The translations under genes and the position numbers were made by a program. A stretch of DNA of 64,000 nucleotides from Homarus americanus. Its lineage: Eukaryota > Arthropoda > Malacostraca > Decapoda > Nephropidae. Location: contig NW_024736071.1 of the NCBI RefSeq assembly GCF_018991925.1, forward strand, positions 8,171,453-8,235,452, read 5' to 3'. This document shows positions 53,055 through 63,725 of the stretch, piece after piece. Every line of letters starts with the position of its first letter. The first letter of the stretch is position 1. The notes beneath the pieces were generated by a model. That model made no database searches. It saw only the letters and a program-made list of their open reading frames with translations, and was not told the DNA's origin.

Positions 53055-53057
<3 letters not shown>
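52902..53057 (-). mobile_element. Penelope-like element terminal fragment with strong hairpin
   Basis: Plus-strand bases 52980-52999 and 53015-53034 are inverted copies (19 of 20 matching) around a 15-base loop. The minus strand reads CTGAAGA (53012-53006), a GTCTT/AAGAC stem, GAAA (52989-52986), then a 10-bp pairing between 52976-52985 and 53029-53038. This order resembles the hammerhead-ribozyme core carried by Penelope-like retroelements, but helix I is not formed and one extra T follows the CUGANGA box, so activity is doubtful. No RT or GIY-YIG coding sequence is present. Class assignment is by resemblance only. Confidence 0.5.

Positions 53058-53120
<63 letters not shown>
53058..53120. 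repeat. (AT)n microsatellite, right flank of the Penelope-like fragment
   Basis: About 31 AT repeats. With 52831-52901 it brackets the 156-bp fragment. Confidence 0.95.
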
Positions 53121-53122
<2 letters not shown>

Positions 53123-53323
53123 CGGAATGCTTCATAATTCCTGATGTAAAATTGAAATAATAATAATAATAAATATTCCATATAAAACACACAAAAATAT
53201 AAATAAATTATAAATATTTGGTACTGCAATATAGCCACCAAGAAATTGAGGTGAACTTTGTGTTTTAATTATTATTATTAAAATAAAGTGAAATTTTAAA
53301 ATTACGTTTCCTGGTGCAATCGA

Positions 53324-56300
53324 TCACTATTATACCAAGACACTGTTGATAACTATTATACCAAGACATTGTTGATAACTATTATAACAAGACACTGTTG
53401 ATAACTATTATACCAAGACACTGTTGATAACTATTATACCAAGACACTGTTGATAACTATTATAACAAGACACTGTTGATAACTATTATACCAAGACACT
53501 GTTGATAACTATTATACCAAGACACTGTTGGTAACTATTATACCAAGACACTGTTGATAACTATTATACCAAGACACTGTTGATAACTATTATACCAAGA
53601 CACTGTTGATAACTATTATACCAAGACACTGTTGATAACTATTATACCAAGACACTGTTGATAACTATTATACCAAGACACTGTTGATAACTATTATAAC
53701 AAGACACTGTTGATAACTATTATACCAAGACACTGTTGATAACTATTATACCAAGACATTGTTGATAACTATTATAACAAGACACTGTTGATAACTATTA
53801 TACCAAGACACTGTTGATAACTATTATACCAAGACACTGTTGATAACTATTATACCAAGACACTGTTGATAACTATTATACCAAGACACTGTTGATAACT
53901 ATTATACCAAGACACTGTTGATAACGATTATACCAAGACACTATTGATGACTGTTATAGCAAGACACTATTGATGACTGTTATAGCAAGACACTGTTGGT
54001 GACTATTATACCAAGACTCTGTTGATAACTATTATACCAAGACATTGTTGATAACTATTATACCAAGACACTGTTGATAACTATTATACCAAGACACTGT
54101 TGATAACGATTATACCAAGACACTGTTGATAACTATTATACCAAGACATTGTTGATAACTATTATAACAAGACACTGTTGATAACTATTATACCAAGACA
54201 CTGTTGATAACTATTATACCAAGACACTGTTAATAACTATTATACCAAGACACTGTTGATAACTATTATACCAAGACACTGTTGATAACTATTATACCAA
54301 GACACTGTTGATAACTATTATACCAAGACACTGTTGATAACTATTATACCAAGACACTGTTGATAACTATTATACCAAGACATTGTTGATAACTATTATA
54401 CCAAGACACTGTTGATAACTATTATATACAAGACACTGTTGATAACTATTATACCAAGACACTGGTGATATATTATACCAAGACACTGTTGATGACTGTT
54501 ATAACAAGACACTATTGATGACTGTTATAACCAAGGAACATTATTGATGACTGTTATAACAGAACTTACTGTTGGTGACTAATATACTTAAGACACTGTT
54601 GATAACTATTATACCAGACACTCAATGAGAGTAACTATTATACCAAGACACTGTTGATAACTAATATACGAAGACTGTTATTAACTATTATATAAGACAC
54701 TGTTGATAACTATTATACCAGGACACTGTTGATAACTATTATACAAGACACTGTTGATAACTATTATACCAAGACATATTGTTAACTATTATGCCAAGAC
54801 ATTGTTGATAACTATTCTAACAAGACACTGTTGATAACTATTATGCCAAGACACTGTTGATAACTATTATGCAAGACACTGTTGATAACTATTATGCAAG
54901 ACATTGTTGATAACTATTATGCAAGACACTGTTGATAACTATTATACCAAGACACTGTTGATAACTATTATGCCAAGACCAAGACACTGTTGATAACTAT
55001 TATACCAAGACACTGTTGATAACTATTATACCAAGACACTGTTGATAAATATTATACCAAGACACTGTTGATGACTATTATACCAAGACACTGTTGGTGA
55101 CTGTTATACCAAGACATTGTTGATGACTATTATACCAAGACACTGTTGATAACTATTATACCAAGACACTGTTGATAACTATTATACCAAGACACTGTTG
55201 ATAACTATTATACCAAAACACTGTTGATAACTATTATACCAAGACACTGTTGATAACTATTATACCAAGACACTGTTGATAACTATTATACCAAGACACT
55301 GTTGATAACTATTATACCAAGACACTGTTGATAACTATTATACCAAGACACTGTTGATGACTGTTATAACAAGACACTATTGATGACTGTTATAACAAGA
55401 CACTATTGATGACTGTTATAGCAAGACACTATTGTTGACTGTTATAGCAAGACACTGTTGGTGACTATTATACCAAGACACTGTTGATAACTATTATACC
55501 AAGACACTGTTGGTGACTGTTATAACAAGACACTATTGATGACTGTTATAGCAAGACACTGTTGGTGACTATTATATCAAGACACTGTTGGTGACTATTA
55601 TACCAAGACACTGTTGATGACTGTTATAACAAGACACTGTTGGTGACTATTATACCAAGACACTGTTGGTGACTATTATACCAAGACACTGTTGATGACT
55701 ATTATACCAAGACACTGTTGGCGACTATTATACCAAGACACTGTTGGTGACTATTATACCAAGACACTGTTGGTGACTATTATACCAAGACACTGTTGGT
55801 GACTGTTATAACAAGACACTATTGATGACTGTTATAGCAAGACACTGTTGGTGACTATTATACCAAGACACTGTTGATGACTGTTATAACAAGACACTGT
55901 TGATGACTATTATTCCAAGACACTGTTGATGACTGTTATAACAAGACACTATTGATGAATGTTATAGCAAGACACTGTTGGTGACTATTATACCAAGACA
56001 CTGTTGGTGACTATTATACCAAGACACTGTTGATGACTGTTATAACAAGACACTATTGATGACTATTATACCAAGACACTGTTGGTGACTATTATACCAA
56101 GACACTGTTGATGACTGTTATAACAAGACACTATTGATGACTGTTATAGCAAGACACTGTTGGTGACTATTATACCAAGACACTCTTGGTGACTATTATA
56201 CCAAGACACTGTTGATGACTGTTATAACAAGACACTATTGATGACTATTATACCAAGACACTGTTGGTGACTATTATACCAAGACACTGTTGATGACTGT

Positions 56301-56500
56301 TATAACAAGACACTATTGATGACTGTTATAGCAAGACACTGTTGGTGACTATTATACCAAGACACTGTTGATGACTGTTATAACAAGACACTATTGATGA
56401 CTATTATACCAAGACACTGTTGGTGACTGTTATAACAAGACACTATTGATGACTGTTATATCAAGACAATGTTGACGACTGTTATAACAAGATATTGTTA
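53324..56500. repeat. 26-bp minisatellite, about 120 copies
   Basis: Unit ACTATTATACCAAGACACTG plus TTGATA. The left part (53.3-54.4 kb) is nearly homogeneous; 54.45-54.95 kb is scrambled by indels; from about 55.3 kb three main variants (ACTATTATACC, ACTGTTATAAC, ACTGTTATAGC) alternate in blocks of 3-5 units, giving higher-order periods of about 78-130 bp. Confidence 0.97.
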
Positions 56501-56507
56501 CGATAAC

Positions 56508-57150
56508 AGGTGCAATACCTAAGATAACAGATACAATACTTAAGATAACAGATACAACATTGAATAAAAGAGATACTACACAGAAGATAACAGGTATAAC
56601 ACTGAAGAGAACAGATACAACACTGAAGAGAACAGATACAACACTGAAGATAACACATACAACACTGAAGATAACACATACAACACTGAAGATAACAGAT
56701 ACAACACTGAAGATAACACATACAACACTTAAGATAATATACAGCACTGAAGATAACAGATAAAACACTGAAGATAACAGATAGAACACTGAAGATAACA
56801 CATACAACACTGAAGATAACAGATACAGCACTGAAGATAACAGATAAAACACTGAAGATAACAGATAAAACACTGAAGATAACAGATAGAACACTGAAGA
56901 TAACACATACAACACTGAAGATAACAGATACAGCACTGAAGATAACAGATAAAACACTGAAGATAACAGATAAAACACTGAAGATAACAGATAGAACACT
57001 GAAGATAACACATACAACACTGAAGATAACAGATAAAACACTGAAGATAACAGATAGAACACTGAAGATAATATACAGCACTGAAGATAACAGATAAAAC
57101 ACTTAAGATAACAGATAGAACACTGAAGATAACAGATACAACACTGAAGA
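56508..57150. repeat. 21-bp minisatellite, about 30 copies, with 105-bp higher-order unit
   Basis: Unit AAGATAACAGATACAACACTG. Variant units (TAAAAC, TAAAAC, TAGAAC, CATACAAC, TACAGC) recur in the same order, making a 5-unit, 105-bp block. It follows the 26-bp array directly. Minus-strand frames (VIFSVLS or YLLSSVF) stay open because the period is a multiple of 3. Confidence 0.95.
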
Positions 57151-57263
57151 TAACAGATCCCCACTTAGAACAGACACTTAAGACAGCTGACAGGCGAACT
57201 AACAGTGAAAACAATCCATGAGCTTTTCATCCATATCATAAACAACAGCACATGCTCGCAAGT

Positions 57264-57266
<3 letters not shown>

Positions 57267-57298
<32 letters not shown>

Positions 57299-57314
57299 GG
57301 CAGGCAGGCAGGCA
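57267..57314. repeat. (CAGA)n(GGCA)n microsatellite
   Basis: About eight CAGA then four GGCA tetramers, followed by CACACACACGCACAC. Confidence 0.95.
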
Positions 57315-57699
57315 CACACACACACGCACACACACCATCCTTGACCACCGAAGTGGTCAAGACCTATTCAGGCACTGCTCCTGCTGAGCAGCGGCCCCCA
57401 TTTGGCCATCGGCCCATTCCTTAAGCACCTCTCCCCGACCCATCCTCACCACCGAGATATCAACAATCAAAAGTGACAATTTCGTTATGGAAAGAAGTGG
57501 GATCAGTGTTGACCAGTGTTTAAGCCAGTGAATTCAGCACTAGACAGTACCAGTGAGAGCCGTGACCCACCACTCAGATAAGCACCCTTGGGAACCATCC
57601 TCTGACCAGACGGTGTTAATCCGTCCACCATGGTAACAACAGCGGGCCGGCTATGCACATGACTACGAGATAACACAACACCATCTAGCAGAGAATGAG
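57315..57699. other. Intergenic DNA, nothing recognised
   Basis: Mixed-composition unique sequence. Confidence 0.4.
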
Positions 57700-58050
57700 G
57701 TACTGTGACACCACGTGGTGTCCCCATGACAACGTGGTGTCCCCATGACCACGTGAGGTCCTTCATCTCAACACTCGAGGACAAGTCACTATACCACGTG
57801 AACACCACACCACCCGATGTCTCCATGACCACGTGAGGTCCTTCATCTCAACACTCGAGGACACACTATACCACGTGAACACCACACCACCCGATGTCTC
57901 CATGACCACGTGAGGTCCTTCATCTCAACACCCGAGGACGCGTGAACACCACACCACCCGATGTCTCCATGATCACGTGAGGTCCTTCATATCAACACCC
58001 GAGGACGGGTTACTACTCCACGTGAACACCACACCACCTGGTGTCTCAAT
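57700..58050. repeat. ~65-85-bp tandem repeat with eight CACGTG sites
   Basis: About four copies of a unit holding CATGACCACGTGAGGTCCTT, CATCTCAACACTCGAGGAC and CCACGTGAACACCACACC. Exact CACGTG palindromes occur at 57712, 57750, 57795, 57830, 57872, 57907, 57974 and 58019. CACGTG is the core E-box of bHLH factors; no gene start is seen nearby. Confidence 0.8.
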
Positions 58051-58194
58051 GACCAGCCCAGGCCCTGGTCATCAACTGTAAACTATAATCATTTGTATGC
58101 TCAATTCATTGTTCCTTCTTCTTTCAGTAATGAAAGCTTTTGTTAAACGACCCACCTACCCCATGTCTGTGTATGTAATAAGTCATTTTTGTCC

Positions 58195-58256
58195 AATGCA
58201 TATTTTCAGCCTTCGGGCTGCAGAACTTTTTCAATAAACTGTTAATTATTATTGTC

Positions 58257-58301
<45 letters not shown>

Positions 58302-58345
58302 GTTATTATTATTATTATTATTGCTATTATTATTATTATTGCTAA
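58195..58345 (+). mobile_element. ATT-tailed retroelement 3' end, copy 3
   Basis: CATATTTTCAGCCTTCGGGC then TTTTTCAATAAACTGTTA and about 25 ATT triplets with a few GTT or GCT interruptions. It matches copies 1 and 2 at 35.8-36.1 kb, and its upstream TATTTTCAG is shared with copy 2. Confidence 0.65.
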
Positions 58346-58347
58346 TA

Positions 58348-58392
<45 letters not shown>
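58348..58392. repeat. (CA)n microsatellite
   Basis: About 22 CA repeats immediately after the ATT tail. Confidence 0.95.
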
Positions 58393-58393
<1 letters not shown>

Positions 58394-59370
58394 GCGTTAC
58401 AACTGTATTACCTGGCAATAAACAGTACTTAACTCTCCTATGAGAGAAAAAACACAAATATTCTGAAAGGAATGTTAAAGACGCCAACTTGAAAATTTAT
58501 GAAAAGTAACAGATGATGAAAATTGACTCTAAAATGACAAGAAGAATATTATTTAATATAGAAACGTAAATAATAATATTTAAGATTACGTGGATACCAT
58601 GGACGTGATAAAAAACATGCTGACATCTATAGTAGGCAGCGATAATACTTAAGGAAAACACGTAACAATAACAAGACAAACACGTAACGATAACAAGACA
58701 GACACGTAACAATAACAAGACTAACAAGACACACAATGACGTCAAAACATCAACAATACTTGAGAAGATAAATGTTTAATGTGGACAAACTCGGCGTGAC
58801 AGCCGTACTGGTGGGAGGGGTGAGTGACAGGCTCGACCTTGTATTGACACGCCTACAGCCGTTCGTGTGTCTGCTAATCAGTCGAGAGAGAAAAAAATAA
58901 CAAGAGGAACATTTGAATTCCTTTCACTTTGTCCCCGGACGGACGTGACATATAAGCTTACACAAGGCAGTAAGCGCGTGGAATTGATTTACACGCGCGC
59001 CAGAGACAACCTTCAATTTCTGACAGGAAAACCCGGTAATAGGGCGAGATTTTTTGGTGGGATAAAGAGAGACAGAGAGCGAAAAAGAGTTGCATGACCC
59101 TCTGTGGAAGGGTGTGCACGCAGGTGATAGACGGACAGGTGTGTGTGGGTGATTAATGCCTCGCCCCCACCTCAACACTCTTCCCTCCCTTTATACCTGT
59201 TGGAAGGTGAGAAGGCGAGGAAACAGTAGGTGATTATTATGTTTTGGGGTTCTCTCTGACGGACAGATTCAGTACAGCTTCAACTATATCGAGAAAATAT
59301 GCTTGTTTATCTTTCTACCTGTCTATTTGCAAGTACATATAGTTGTATTCATGAAAGTATAATTATATTC

Positions 59371-59376
<6 letters not shown>
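58393..59376. other. Intergenic DNA with a short 23-bp repeat
   Basis: Three copies of ACACGTAACAATAACAAGAC occur at 58657-58722. Otherwise nothing is recognised. Confidence 0.5.

Positions 59377-59433
<57 letters not shown>
59377..59433. repeat. (TG)n microsatellite
   Basis: About 28 TG repeats. Confidence 0.95.
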
Positions 59434-59434
<1 letters not shown>

Positions 59435-59595
59435 CTGGATGCACATGTGTTCACTGTTTGGGTGCAGGTATTAGCCAGTGATACCAGCTTTCACCCCCCA
59501 AATACACACACACTAATACTTTTTCTTTGCTGTCACTCGGAAACGAGTATGACGATCATCCAGCAATAATACAATGATATGAGTTATTAAGGATG

Positions 59596-59829
59596 TCACC
59601 TTTGTTGGTGAGTTCCGAGGTGACTAAAGAGGCCGATACGGGACCGGCAGGGTTGATCACAGATGTTGCACATGTAGGGGGATACATAGCAAGTCCAGCG
59701 TAGTTGCTCATGGATAATGGTAGCCTCGATGTTTCTACAGTTGGTGTTAGCAAGAATACGGGCATTTGTTCTCTTGTCTTCCCAGCGAACACGGAGGATG
59801 GAAAGTAGACTACGTTGGAATGTTTTCAA
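59596..59829 (-). pseudogene. C-terminal region with C2H2 finger of the zinc-finger LINE
   Basis: The 77-codon minus frame begins at FQRSLLSILRV and ends with CNICDQPCRSRIGLFSHLGT then HQQ: a CX2C-X12-HX3H finger at 59670-59608. Compared with the copy at 43.7-44.1 kb it lacks about 295 bp between RWT(G/C) and the finger, but the frame is still open across the junction. The finger probably binds nucleic acid. Confidence 0.75.
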
Positions 59830-59956
59830 GTGCCGTCAGGTGTTTCCTGTATGTGACCCATGTCTCGCTGCCTTATAGCAGGGTGGGAAAGACAACTGCT
59901 CAATATACGTGTAACTTTGTCGACTATTTCAGCTCCCTACAGCACAAGACACGGTT

Positions 59957-61200
59957 TCAGAGTCTGCCAAAGGCTTGAGATGCACATCTCATCCGATGCT
60001 GAATCTCCTCTTCGTTGTTCGCGGTGGTAAACAGGTGGGAGCCGAGATCCCGAAAGTGGGTAACATTAGAGAGGGCAGTACCGTTAAGCAGGATGGATGG
60101 TGGACGTGTGGCTGAACCAGGAGCAGGCTGAAAAAGAATCTGAGTCTTACGTACATTCATCTCAAGGCCGAAGTGTGCATACGCATCTTCGTAGGTGTTC
60201 AGAATCTGTAGGTCGCGTTTAGTGTGAGTGAAAAGGGTGAGGTCGTCTGCATACTGAAGCTCAGTAATGGGAGCTGCCGACACCTTTGTTCCTGCCTGGA
60301 GTAGTCTTGTGTTGAAAAGACCCTCCATCCGGTACCCTATTTCCACCCCGCCGGCTAAATTTACGCTGCCACGAGTAAGGAAGGCAGCCAAGAAAATGGG
60401 AAAGAGAGTTGGTGCCTGTACACACCCTTGTTTAACCCTAGTTTGGGTGGAGAAAAACTCAGACTGGGTGCCATTGTGCAGGACACTGTCGTTCATGCCA
60501 TCGTGGATTTGCCTCACAATGGCGATGAAGTTTGGTGGGCAGCCAAAACAGCTGAGGATCCACCAGAGGGCTTCCCTATGTTGACCGAGTAGAAGGCCTC
60601 GGTTAGGTCGATTAAAGCCATGTACAGGTCACGAGCCATATACTGGTCACGACGCTGTTCTCTGCACTTTTCCTGTATCTGATGGCAGCAAAAACCTTTT
60701 CAGTGGTGCCACATGATAGCCTAAAACCACATTGAGATTCTGGGAGGAACTTTTCCACCTCAGGAAGAAGTCTGATTAAGAGGACTAGGGCGATATCTTG
60801 CCACCAACGGGCAGCAGTGAGATCCCGGGTAGTTGCCACAGTCTGGCCGGTCTCCTTTGTTCTTATAAATATTGACGATGGAGGCGTCTTTAAGAGCTTG
60901 GGGGATTTCCTCCTTTTCCCATATATTCTCCAGGAGAGATTGGAGACGGCTGGTAAGAAGAGGTCCTCCTGCTTTATATACCTCGGCTGGGATTCCATCA
61001 GGCTCTGAAACTTTGTTATTTTTCATCTGTTTGATGGCAGTAGCTACCTTATCCAGGGATGGAGGATAGCTGAGGTGGGACAGCTCTGGGTGCTGAGGGA
61101 CCTGCTGGGTAGCCAGGACATCCACATAGGTGTTTCGGTTGAGCAGTGAATAGTAGTGCTTTTTCCAGTGCACTTTTATTATGGAGTTACTGTTGGATGA
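59957..61200 (-). pseudogene. Broken reverse-transcriptase domain of the zinc-finger LINE
   Basis: Minus-strand blocks in order: MKNNKVSEPDGIPAEVYKAG (about 61030-60970), DASIVNIYKNKGDRPDCGNY, SQCGFRLSCGTTEK, IVRQIHDGMNDSVL, TRVKQGCVQAPTLFPIFLAA and LQYADDLTLFTHT, with YADD intact at 60253-60242, then FGLEMNVRKTQILF. The blocks lie in at least two frames. In-frame stops are also present upstream at about 61503 (after CRETLG) and 61230. Confidence 0.85.
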
Positions 61201-61699
61201 GCAGAGGGGGGCTGCACCACGAGTGATTTACCCATAAAATGTTTTAGTGGAATTGAAAAATTCGCGCATCTTGTGCTGATCTCCAATTTTTTGTGTTTCA
61301 CATGCTATATTATAAAACCAGTCGTTCTTTAGATTGCGAAGTTCCCACTGGGCTGCTGCTTTCTTATTGCGGAAGGTATCAGCTTTGGTCTGAGACTGAG
61401 GGTTCTTCTGCCAGTCAGTTAAAGCAGCACATTTATTATCGACGAGTACATTGATTGCCGGGTCATTTTCATCAAACCAGTCATGGTGTATTCTTTCGAT
61501 CTAGCCGAGGGTCTCTCTGCAGGCTTTTGTCATGCCAGTGTCGAAAATATCCCATTCGGCACTGGGATTTGGGTTGTGTGTTGTCGGGTTGTTTATCAGC
61601 TCATGTTCGATCTGCTCTCTGAAAGCATGTGCTACTGCTGAATCCTCCAGATGCTTAGTGTTAAAACCTCTTTTAGAGAATATACTCCCTTCGCCGTTT

Positions 61700-62454
61700 T
61701 GGGGCTTCATGAAGTAAGATCTAGGCTCTGACGAGCCGATGATCAGTGTCGCAGTGGTCTGACGCACGCATGGCTCGGGTGATGAGGACATCTCGGCGAT
61801 CTCTCTCTCTGAAAATGATGTAGTCAATGAGGTGCCAGTGTTTGGATCATGGGTGTTGCCATGAACCCTTGAACTTGTCGGCTTGCCGAAACTAGGTATT
61901 GATGATAGTGAGGTTGCATACAGCACACTTGCTGAGGAGGAATAGGCCGTTGGGATTACACTTGCCTAGTCCATTTCTCCCTATGGTTCCCTGCCAAACG
62001 TCAGCATCTCTGCCAACTCTGGCATTGAAGTCACCAAGGAGCACAACTTTATCTTCTCTGGGGATAGAGGTTAGCACTCTGTTGAGGTCGGCATAAGAAG
62101 CCTCCTTGATGTCATCCTCTGCATCCAGAGTTGGAGTGCATGCACTGATGAAAAAGGCATGGCGTGAGTGATCCAGTGGGACTCGGAGCGTCATGAGGCG
62201 CTCGTTGATCCCAATAGGCTTTTCAGTTAGCCTGTGGAGGATGCGTTGGTGGATGGCAAAGCCAAGTCCATAATTGCAGTTTTCTCCGCAGCAGGCTTAC
62301 CCTTCCAGAAGAAGGTATAGCCAGACCCCCATTCTGTGAGTTGACCCTCGTCTAGGAGCCGGGACTCACTGATGGCTGCTATGTCGATGTTATACCTACA
62401 CATCTCTTTTGTGCCAGTATCCAGAAGGGTCCTGACATTCCATGCAGCGACCAT
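61700..62454 (-). pseudogene. Broken AP-endonuclease domain of the zinc-finger LINE
   Basis: The minus-strand frame starts MVAAWNVRTLLD (the N-terminal WNVRTL block), followed by NIDIAAISESRL with the catalytic glutamate block. A frameshift near 62280 interrupts the region; then comes HAFFISACTPTLDA and GDFNARVG at 62035-62012 (the metal-binding and catalytic D-x-N motif). The last block, with S-D-H-type sequence in another frame, lies near 61830-61720. Frameshifts show the copy is dead. Confidence 0.8.
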
Positions 62455-63470
62455 TAAAGGTTGTATAGTTTGTTTTTGTTTGGATCTGTGATTTTGATTG
62501 TGTTTTCGACCGCATAAGGATGACGTTACTGGGTGCGGTTGCCCAATCAGGTTGTATTTTTAGGCAGGCTATGTTTAGAGCACCCTTTCTAGCTCCCTCC
62601 TCATGTGGGGTGAGCAGAGTGGCTCCTCAAAAGGGCTGCTCAGTCGCAGACAGGACCGGATTGCACTGCTGCCTAGATCCCAGTGCATAAACGACCATCT
62701 TATCTGTGCCGCTCGTGTGCAGAGATATGACTAGAGACTCCCGGCAGTCATCTCTACCTGTTCCCGTCGCCACTCGTCTGTCGCCATAGGACTTTGGGGG
62801 GTATTGGGGTTTTGATGATGATGAGTGGTATGATGAGCTGGATGATGGCTGCGTGAGTTGATTTATGTGGTGAGGCAGGAACGCAGGCTGCAACGACACA
62901 TCTTGGCTCTCCCTTTTCCTGATCCAGTGGTGCAAGTGTTGCAATGACTGGAGAGAAGGATAGTTGCAGTGGACTGCCGATAGCCCAGTTTGTTGGGTTT
63001 CGCCTTAGTAATCTGTCCATCAGGCATTGCCTTCGTCCGCCAGTGTAGTCGTTGGGTTCCCTGGTGGTCACCTCTTCCGATTATACTGTCGTTGGGGTCT
63101 TGTTGGAGCTCTGTAAGCATGTCTGTTTGATGCGGGGCTCTACCGCAGATTTATCGACCAGGGTTTACTCCCGTAGCCTTATACCTCCCAAGGTTAATGC
63201 GCAAGGCAGAGGGGGCAATGGTTGGTAGGCGCCAGGACGTGTCCACATGTCAGTGAGCTTTGTGCCATCCCTCTGGGGCCCACTGCTACACCGATATCCC
63301 CTGCTGGTCTAGCCTTGGCCCACGAGGCACCCAGTTACCGTGTGTTGCCACGAGGAGGCACAGCAGGAGTCTTGATGGTGAAGAGGCTGTGTACTGGCAG
63401 GGGAAGACTTATGCAAGATGCTTACCTGTTCGCCACGAGGGCTAGCTAGCGGCAGTAGTTGAAAGGCGAG
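62455..63470 (-). other. Probable 5' region of the zinc-finger LINE
   Basis: About 1 kb of GC-richer sequence lies directly upstream of the endonuclease ORF. Minus-strand open pieces (such as GTQRLHWRTKAMPDGQ and SGTDKMVVYALGSRQQC) are in several frames. It may be a 5' UTR or a decayed ORF1; no gag-type knuckle or RRM is recognisable. Confidence 0.45.
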
Positions 63471-63544
63471 ATGGAGCAAGCAGTGCTTACACCTTAACAC
63501 TAACATAATGCTGCCGCTCTAAACACATTTGACCACCCTGTGTG

Positions 63545-63725
63545 CGAACACACACACACACATCACACTCCCTCACCATCACACACCCCCTCACCCTCAC
63601 AGACACACAAGCACAACAAACCACCACGCTCCCCCACCCTCACACACACACGCACCACCACACTCCCTCACCCACACACACGCAACACCACACTCACACA
63701 CTCCCTCACCAGTATGATCACATCA
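63545..63725. repeat. CA-rich CACACTCCCTCACC repeat
   Basis: Irregular tandem words CACACTCCCTCACC and CACACACACGCACCACCA. Frames are His/Thr/Pro low-complexity. Bases 63726-64000 hold nothing recognised. Confidence 0.8.

Larger units (their letters stand above)
59526..63470 (-). mobile_element. Zinc-finger LINE (APE-type non-LTR retrotransposon), nearly full length but inactive
   Basis: On the minus strand the order is: a GC-richer 5' region (63470-62455), apurinic endonuclease (62454-61700), linker, reverse transcriptase (61200-59960), a short C-terminal region ending in a C2H2 finger, and a 3' UTR ending CCGAGTGACAGCAAAG at about 59526. The 3' end matches that of the copy at 44185. Beyond it lies AAAAAGTATTAGTGTGTGTG. 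The 5' boundary is set only by a drop in GC and is uncertain. LINEs of this type copy their RNA into a nicked target. Confidence 0.85.

Noticed and set aside
53324..56500. CRISPR-like or centromeric satellite interpretation of the 26-bp array
   Set aside because: There are no spacers. The unit is much shorter than typical centromeric monomers and the array is only 3 kb, so it is called a minisatellite.
56430..57214. Leu/Ser/Cys-rich minus-strand frames of 161-244 codons resembling membrane protein
   Set aside because: Three frames are open across the 21-bp array; the hydrophobic look comes from the repeated CAGTGTT word.
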